Below, in pieces: positions 11,433 to 16,710 of a stretch of 16,710 bases of DNA. Every line of letters begins with the position of its first letter. The first letter of the stretch is position 1. The DNA is taken from NCBI GenBank assembly GCA_029051085.1, contig JAIDLK010000004.1:1-16710 (forward strand), in the 5' to 3' direction. Below the pieces are notes generated by a model, which did no database searches, was not told where the DNA came from, and saw nothing but the letters and a program-made list of their open reading frames with translations. The position numbers and the translations under genes are program-made. This DNA is from Alphaproteobacteria bacterium. Lineage in GTDB: Bacteria; Pseudomonadota; Alphaproteobacteria; Rs-D84.

Positions 11433-11441
11433 AGAAAGGCT

Positions 11442-14400
11442 TTATATATTCAGCAACTGCTGCTGAGCGTTGCCTTCGCGTGCCAAACGCTCGGCCTTTT
11501 CTTCTTCCTTGGCGATTTCGCGAACGCGGCGGACATATGCACCGGTTCCAATCGGAATCAGACGACCGACAATCAGGTTTTCATTGATACCAACCAGTTT
11601 GTCAGTTGAGCCAGAAATCGCCGCATCAACCAGAACTTTTGTCGTCTGCTGGAACGATGCGTTGGATATGAACGAACGCGATGTCAATGACGCACGTGTC
11701 AAACCAACCAGTACCTGGGAGGCAACCGCCGGCTTTCCACCATCACGGGCGACGCGCGCATTTTCTTCTTCGAAATCAACGCGGTCAACAACCTGGCCCA
11801 TCAAGAAGCCCGTGTCACCCGGATTTGTGATTTCAACGCGGCGTGTCATTTCACGTATCAAGATTTCAATATGCTTGTCATTGATTACCACACCCTGAAG
11901 ACGGTAAACCTGCTGAATCTGTTCAACCATAAAGGTTGCCAAGGCTTTCTGGCCCAAGATACGCAAAATATCCTGTGGGACCGGGTCACCATCGACCAAT
12001 TTATCCGCCTTGCGTACGGTATCACCGCTGCGAACCAACAGGTTTGTACCCTTTGGTACCGCATATTCAACCGGCGCCGTGCCATCATCCGGCTCGATAC
12101 GAATGATAATCTTGGACTTTGCATCCTCCAGGTCGATTGTACCGTCAACCTCTGCCAGCAGGGCCGGGTTCGCAGGACGACGCACTTCCAGCAATTCGTT
12201 AACACGCGGCAGACCACCGGTAATGTCGCTTGTACGCTTGGTCTGAACCGGGATACGCGCCAGAATATCACCCGCGGATACCTGGGCACCGTTTGCAACA
12301 TTCAGAACCGAGTAAATCGGCAACAGGTATTCCGCAATCTTTTTACCGCCCAAAGACAATACGTTGCCCTTTTCGTCAACCAACGTGACCGCCGGTTTCA
12401 AAGCTTTCTTTGTATTTGTCTTCCAGTTGATTACCTTGCGAGAAACGATACCAGTCATGGAATCGACTTCTTCTTGGTACGATACGTTTTCGACCAGGTC
12501 GTTAAAGTTCACAATACCGTCTTTTTCAGCGATGATTGTGTTCGAGTACGGATCCCATTCCGCAACCTTGGCGCCTTTTTCAACCGCATCACCGTCATTT
12601 ACAATCAACATGGATGCATACGGCAGGCTGGCTGTGAACAGTTTCGCGCCCTTGTCATCAACAACGGCCAGTTCGCCATTACGGGACAAGACAACAACGC
12701 GACCAGCGGAATTCTTAATCGTATTTACACCCGACAGTTTGATTTTACCGGATACGGGAACCTCGATAAAGTGGCTTTCCGCACCACCGGCCGCAATACC
12801 ACCGATGTGGAAGGTACGCAGTGTCAGCTGGGTACCCGGTTCACCAATGGACTGGCCCGCGATAACACCGACCGCTTCGCCGACATGAACCAACGCATTA
12901 CGCGACAGGTCCATACCATAACATTTTGCACACAGACCATCGCTGCAGCATGTCAGCACACTGCGTACGTCAACGCTTGGCAGGCCGGATTCGTTGATTT
13001 TCTTGGCCAGTGTTTTTGTAATCAGTTCACCCTTTGGAACGATAACTTCCTTGGAAATCGGATGGATAATATCGTTGGCCGCAGTACGTCCAAGAACCAC
13101 ATCACCCAGCGCAACAGACAGGCTGGAACCCTGGTATACAGGCTTTGCGGTGATATATTCCGTTGTACCGCAATCGTGTTCGGTAATAACGGTATTCTGG
13201 GCCAATTCAACCAGACGACGTGTCAGGTAACCCGCGTCAGCGGTCTTTAACGCCGTATCCGACATACCCTTACGAGCACCGTGGGTGGACGTAAAGTATT
13301 CAGACATGGTTAAGCCTTCTTTAAAGTTCGAGATAATCGGAACTTCAATAATAGAACCGTCAGGCTTCTGCATCATGCCACGCATACCGGCCAGCTGCTG
13401 AATCTGGGTCTTGGAACCACGGGCACCGGACAGCGCCATCATAAGGATGGAGTTCCACTGGTCACCGGAGGTCTTGCCCAACGCGGCATACGCCAAATCA
13501 CCCAGTTTATCGGTTGTTTTCTGCCACAAGTCAATTAGCTTGTTGTGACGTTCGCCACCTGATAACAAACCGTTCTGATACTGCTGCTCGATTTCTTCGG
13601 CCGCCTTTTCTGCGTTCGCAATCATTTCCTGCTTTTCAGCCGGAATTACGATATCGTCAAAACCAATTGAAATACCACTGCGCGCCGCCTGTTCGAAACC
13701 TGTGTTCTTTAACGCGTCGGCCAACAGAATTGTATCTTTGTCGCCACAGCGTTCATATGTTGTCGCAAGCAATGCCTTGATTTCTTTTACCGGCATGACT
13801 TTGTTAACCAAATCAAACGGCATGTTGTCTTTCTTTGGCAACAGTTCACCCAAAATCATACGGCCCGCGGTTGTCTTATATGTCTTGCCGTTGATACGCG
13901 CAACAATCGGGGTATGCAGTGTGATGGATTTGTTTTCCAACGCCAACTGTACTTCGTCCATGTTCGCAAAACGCGGAGATTTTTCGGTGTGCTCGCCGTT
14001 AATCAGCGATATGTAGTACACACCCAAAACCATGTCCTGGGACGGAACAATCATAGGTTCGCCACTTGCCGGAGACAGAACGTTATTGGACGAAAGCATC
14101 AATGTACGTGCTTCCAGCTGGGCCTCCAGAGAAATCGGAACATGAACAGACATCTGGTCACCGTCAAAGTCAGCGTTAAAGCCCTTACATACCAACGGGT
14201 GCAGGCGGATAGCCTTGCCTTCAATCAGAACCGGTTCAAACGCCAACAGTGACAAACGGTGCAATGTCGGCGCACGGTTCAACAGAACCGGATGCTGGTA
14301 AATGACTTTTTCCAGAATTTCCCAAACGACATCTTCGCCGTTTTCAACCATCTTGCGCGCAGTTTTCAGCGTGTTCGCATAATCACCCGCAAGCAGGCGA

Positions 14401-15551
14401 GCATATACGAACGGCTTAAACAATTCCAGCGCCATTGTTTTCGGCAAACCAACCTGGTGCAGTTTCAGGTTCGGTCCGGATACAATTACAGAACGACCGG
14501 AATAATCCACACGCTTACCCAACATGTTCATACGGAAACGACCGGATTTACCACGCAGGGAATCGGAAAGCGATTTCAGCGGGCGACGGTTTTGAGAGAC
14601 CATCGGGCGTGCCTTGTGACCGTTATCGAACAAAGAATCAACGGCTTCCTGTAGCATGCGCTTTTCATTGCGGACAATGATTTCAGGCGCGTGCATTTCC
14701 ATAAATCTTTTCAGACGATTGTTACGAATGATAACACGACGGTATAAGTCGTTCAAATCAGATGCCGCAACATGTCCCGCATCCAATGTAACCAACGGGC
14801 GCATATCCGGCGGGATAACCGGGATAATATCCGGCAACATCCATGCCGGGTCCGTCTTGGAATCCAAGAATGCCTCAACCAGTTTCAACTGCTTAATCAG
14901 TGCTTTGCGTTTTGCTTCGGACTTGGTTTCCTGTAATTCAGCGCGCAGGCGTGTGCGTTCATCACCCATATCAAGGTTTGATATAATGCTGCGCACACCT
15001 TCGGCACCGATGCCGACATGGAATGCGTCCGCACCGAATTCCTCGACTGCGGCCTGGTATTCATCTTCGCTGATAACATCATATTGTTTCAGGTTTGTAA
15101 GCCCCGGTTCAATTACAATGTATGCATCATAAGAGATAACCTGTTCCAACTTTTTCTGCGGCAGATTATTTAACAATGTGGCAATTTTACCTTCGCGCAG
15201 GAACCATGTATGCGCAACCGGCATCGCCAATTTAATATGCCCCATATTTTCACGACGAACAGAGGAAGAGCCAACCTGGACCCCGCATCGTTCGCAAACA
15301 ACGCCGCGGAACTTTATACGCTTATACTTTCCGCATGCGCATTCATAATCTTTGACCGGTCCAAAAATCTGTTGGCAAAACAGACCTTCGGCCTCCGGCT
15401 TTAAAGAATGATAGTTAATTGTTTCCGGCTTTTTTACCTCGCCATGTGACCAGGAAAGAATTTCCTCAGGCGATGCGATGGTAATGCGCAGTGCGTCAAA
15501 CTGTTCTTTTGTTTCAATTTGTCCGAAAATCTTCTGCAACATATTTGTCAT
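11442..15551 (-). CDS. rpoC: DNA-directed RNA polymerase subunit beta'
   Basis: A complete beta' subunit of 1369 residues. The N-terminal zinc site is C71, C73, C86, C89 in C-A-C-G-K-Y-K-R-x-K-x-R-G-V-V-C-E-R-C-G. The catalytic magnesium loop N-A-D-F-D-G-D-Q is at 459-466 (D461, D463, D465). The second zinc site is in the T-C-C-S-D-G-L-C-A-K-C-Y-G block. Length is close to other proteobacterial RpoC. I start at ATG 15551 because AAAGGAG lies about 10 bases before it; the upstream TTG at 15569 would cover that site. It follows rpoB after 88 bases that hold a G/C-rich hairpin. A terminator follows, so ribosomal genes usually found behind rpoC are not part of this transcript. Confidence 0.98.
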   Translation of the reverse strand: MTNMLQKIFGQIETKEQFDALRITIASPEEILSWSHGEVKKPETINYHSLKPEAEGLFCQQIFGPVKDYECACGKYKRIKFRGVVCERCGVQVGSSSVRRENMGHIKLAMPVAHTWFLREGKIATLLNNLPQKKLEQVISYDAYIVIEPGLTNLKQYDVISEDEYQAAVEEFGADAFHVGIGAEGVRSIISNLDMGDERTRLRAELQETKSEAKRKALIKQLKLVEAFLDSKTDPAWMLPDIIPVIPPDMRPLVTLDAGHVAASDLNDLYRRVIIRNNRLKRFMEMHAPEIIVRNEKRMLQEAVDSLFDNGHKARPMVSQNRRPLKSLSDSLRGKSGRFRMNMLGKRVDYSGRSVIVSGPNLKLHQVGLPKTMALELFKPFVYARLLAGDYANTLKTARKMVENGEDVVWEILEKVIYQHPVLLNRAPTLHRLSLLAFEPVLIEGKAIRLHPLVCKGFNADFDGDQMSVHVPISLEAQLEARTLMLSSNNVLSPASGEPMIVPSQDMVLGVYYISLINGEHTEKSPRFANMDEVQLALENKSITLHTPIVARINGKTYKTTAGRMILGELLPKKDNMPFDLVNKVMPVKEIKALLATTYERCGDKDTILLADALKNTGFEQAARSGISIGFDDIVIPAEKQEMIANAEKAAEEIEQQYQNGLLSGGERHNKLIDLWQKTTDKLGDLAYAALGKTSGDQWNSILMMALSGARGSKTQIQQLAGMRGMMQKPDGSIIEVPIISNFKEGLTMSEYFTSTHGARKGMSDTALKTADAGYLTRRLVELAQNTVITEHDCGTTEYITAKPVYQGSSLSVALGDVVLGRTAANDIIHPISKEVIVPKGELITKTLAKKINESGLPSVDVRSVLTCCSDGLCAKCYGMDLSRNALVHVGEAVGVIAGQSIGEPGTQLTLRTFHIGGIAAGGAESHFIEVPVSGKIKLSGVNTIKNSAGRVVVLSRNGELAVVDDKGAKLFTASLPYASMLIVNDGDAVEKGAKVAEWDPYSNTIIAEKDGIVNFNDLVENVSYQEEVDSMTGIVSRKVINWKTNTKKALKPAVTLVDEKGNVLSLGGKKIAEYLLPIYSVLNVANGAQVSAGDILARIPVQTKRTSDITGGLPRVNELLEVRRPANPALLAEVDGTIDLEDAKSKIIIRIEPDDGTAPVEYAVPKGTNLLVRSGDTVRKADKLVDGDPVPQDILRILGQKALATFMVEQIQQVYRLQGVVINDKHIEILIREMTRRVEITNPGDTGFLMGQVVDRVDFEEENARVARDGGKPAVASQVLVGLTRASLTSRSFISNASFQQTTKVLVDAAISGSTDKLVGINENLIVGRLIPIGTGAYVRRVREIAKEEEKAERLAREGNAQQQLLNI

Positions 15552-15598
15552 ATATTTTGCTCCTTTCAAGTCGCTTTCACAGTACTGTCGCGCACGCC

Positions 15599-15626
15599 GT
15601 GCGGGGTGGACTTAACACCCCCGCAC
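15599..15626 (-). other. Stable intercistronic hairpin between rpoB and rpoC
   Basis: GTGCGGGG (15599-15606) pairs with CCCCGCAC (15619-15626), an eight-base G/C-rich stem with a short loop that can add two more pairs. No U-run follows on the minus strand, so it is not a terminator; an RNA processing or stability element is possible. Confidence 0.6.
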
Positions 15627-15639
15627 GACGCAGCCGTTT

Positions 15640-16710
15640 TTAGTCTATTTTCTTTGGTGTCATCGCCAAGCCAAGACCTTTTAGTTCGCGAACAAACACA
15701 TTAAAGGCCTCAGGCGTACCGGTCTGGATATCATTGCTGCCGGAAATAATGGATTCATACATCTTGTTACGGCCAACGATATCGTCAGACTTTACCGTCA
15801 ACATTTCACGCAACAAGTGTGCGGCACCATGAGCTTCCAGCGCCCATACTTCCATTTCACCCAGTCGCTGGCCACCCATGTGGGCTTTACCGGACAACGG
15901 CTGCTGTGTAACAAGAGAATAGCTGCCGGTCGAACGTGCGTGAATCTTTTCATCAACAAAGTGATGCAGCTTCAGCATGTACATGACACCGACGGTTACG
16001 GGTCTTGCAAATTTTTCACCGGTCATACCGTCATACAAGTCAAACTGACCTGTTTCCGGCAGTTTCGCCAGTTTCAGCATGCGACGAATGTCTTCCGGTG
16101 TCGCACCGTCGAACGTAGGTGTTGCCATCGGAACACCGTCGCGCAACAGGGCCGCTTCGGCACGAACATCCGTATCGGTCATCTTTTCCAGTTTTTCTGC
16201 CGTTTCCTTGCCATAGATTTTGCCCATGACATTACGCAGGTCGTCTGTAACCGCGCGCTTGGCCTTTACTTCTTCCAAAACCTCGCCTATTTGGGCACCC
16301 AGTGTGCGCGCCGCCATACCAAGGTGGGTTTCCAGAATCTGACCGATGTTCATACGAGAAGGCACACCCAACGGATTCAGCACCAAATCAACCGGTGTAC
16401 CATCCGCCAAATGCGGCATATCTTCGACAGGCACAACTTTGGATACAATACCCTTGTTTCCATGGCGACCGGCCATTTTATCACCCGGCTGCAGCTTCAT
16501 CTTGTGAGCGATGTATACCTTTACTTCCTTCAGTACACCCGCATTTAGAGAATTGCTTTCGGTTGCCTTTGCAACTTCGGCGTCCGCACGCTCGTTCAGC
16601 AATTTCAGCTTTGTTACATGCTGTTCACGAAGTTCATCAATTTTAGCCTGAGCTTCTTTGTTTTTCACAACCAGCTTTTTAACATCGGCTGCTTTGATGC
16701 CTTCGAATAC
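15640..16710 (-). CDS. rpoB: DNA-directed RNA polymerase subunit beta, C-terminal part (start beyond the window)
   Basis: The C-terminal 356 residues of the beta subunit; the frame is open to the right edge. Recognised family blocks are P-G-D-K-M-A-G-R-H-G-N-K-G followed by the D-M-P-x-L-A-D-G-T-P-V-D block, the L-G-V-P-S-R-M-N-I-G-Q block, and the R-S-T-G-x-Y-S-L-V-T-Q-Q-P-L-x-G-K-A block followed by G-G-Q-R-x-G-E-M-E-V-W-A-L-E. These line the active centre and the clamp/anchor region shared with beta'. The stop is TAA at 15640. No frameshift or unusual residue is visible. The GTG at 16668 is an internal valine, not the start. Confidence 0.97.
   Translation of the reverse strand, partial: VFEGIKAADVKKLVVKNKEAQAKIDELREQHVTKLKLLNERADAEVAKATESNSLNAGVLKEVKVYIAHKMKLQPGDKMAGRHGNKGIVSKVVPVEDMPHLADGTPVDLVLNPLGVPSRMNIGQILETHLGMAARTLGAQIGEVLEEVKAKRAVTDDLRNVMGKIYGKETAEKLEKMTDTDVRAEAALLRDGVPMATPTFDGATPEDIRRMLKLAKLPETGQFDLYDGMTGEKFARPVTVGVMYMLKLHHFVDEKIHARSTGSYSLVTQQPLSGKAHMGGQRLGEMEVWALEAHGAAHLLREMLTVKSDDIVGRNKMYESIISGSNDIQTGTPEAFNVFVRELKGLGLAMTPKKID

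Noticed and set aside
11871..13250. A 459-residue plus-strand frame antisense to rpoC
   Set aside because: It lies wholly inside rpoC, whose protein is conserved throughout; the antisense product has no family features and no ribosome site or promoter.
15817..16548. A 243-residue plus-strand frame antisense to rpoB
   Set aside because: It is a shadow of conserved rpoB codons.

Overview
The window reads as chromosomal DNA of an alphaproteobacterium-like Gram-negative, probably an uncultured or host-associated one. The evidence is an outer-membrane beta-barrel, a periplasmic lytic transglycosylase, an OlsB/OlsA-type acyltransferase pair, and RpoB/RpoC sequences of proteobacterial type. The species cannot be named from sequence alone. 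The genes are mostly housekeeping and envelope functions. There are no phage genes, insertion sequences, tRNAs, rRNAs or CRISPR arrays.

Left part (1-4985, minus strand): an outer-membrane barrel protein, an MltB-type lytic transglycosylase, a GNAT-type OlsB-like N-acyltransferase, a PlsC/OlsA-type acyltransferase and the N-terminal part of prolyl-tRNA synthetase are packed head to tail. The last two junctions are a 1-base gap and a 4-base ATGA overlap. The proS reading frame is broken by a stop 88 bases from the window edge, in a stretch full of single-base differences at conserved residues.

Middle (4985-8140): a divergent promoter pair shares one palindromic TTGCAA -35 box. It drives the barrel gene leftward and hemW (apparently leaderless) plus an M13 metallopeptidase gene rightward. 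A bidirectional terminator separates the peptidase from a solitary mraZ, which lies outside any dcw cluster and has repeated TGTCA elements at its promoter.

Accessory-looking part (8587-10053): an unrecognised 111-residue protein gene with a long leader, a small XRE-type regulator gene, and between 9640 and 9801 a strongly structured minus-strand RNA. That RNA has its own promoter, nested stems, an intrinsic terminator just before the XRE start codon, and an alternative 10-bp pairing that would disrupt the terminator. Behind it lies a cluster of three degenerate REP-like palindromes (9842-9994).

Right part (10054-16710, minus strand): rpoB (partial) and rpoC end in a strong terminator, followed directly by a new promoter for rpmF-plsX. 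An internal hairpin/U-run separates rpmF from plsX. The usual rpoC follow-on (rpsL-rpsG-fusA) and the usual plsX partner fabH are absent here.
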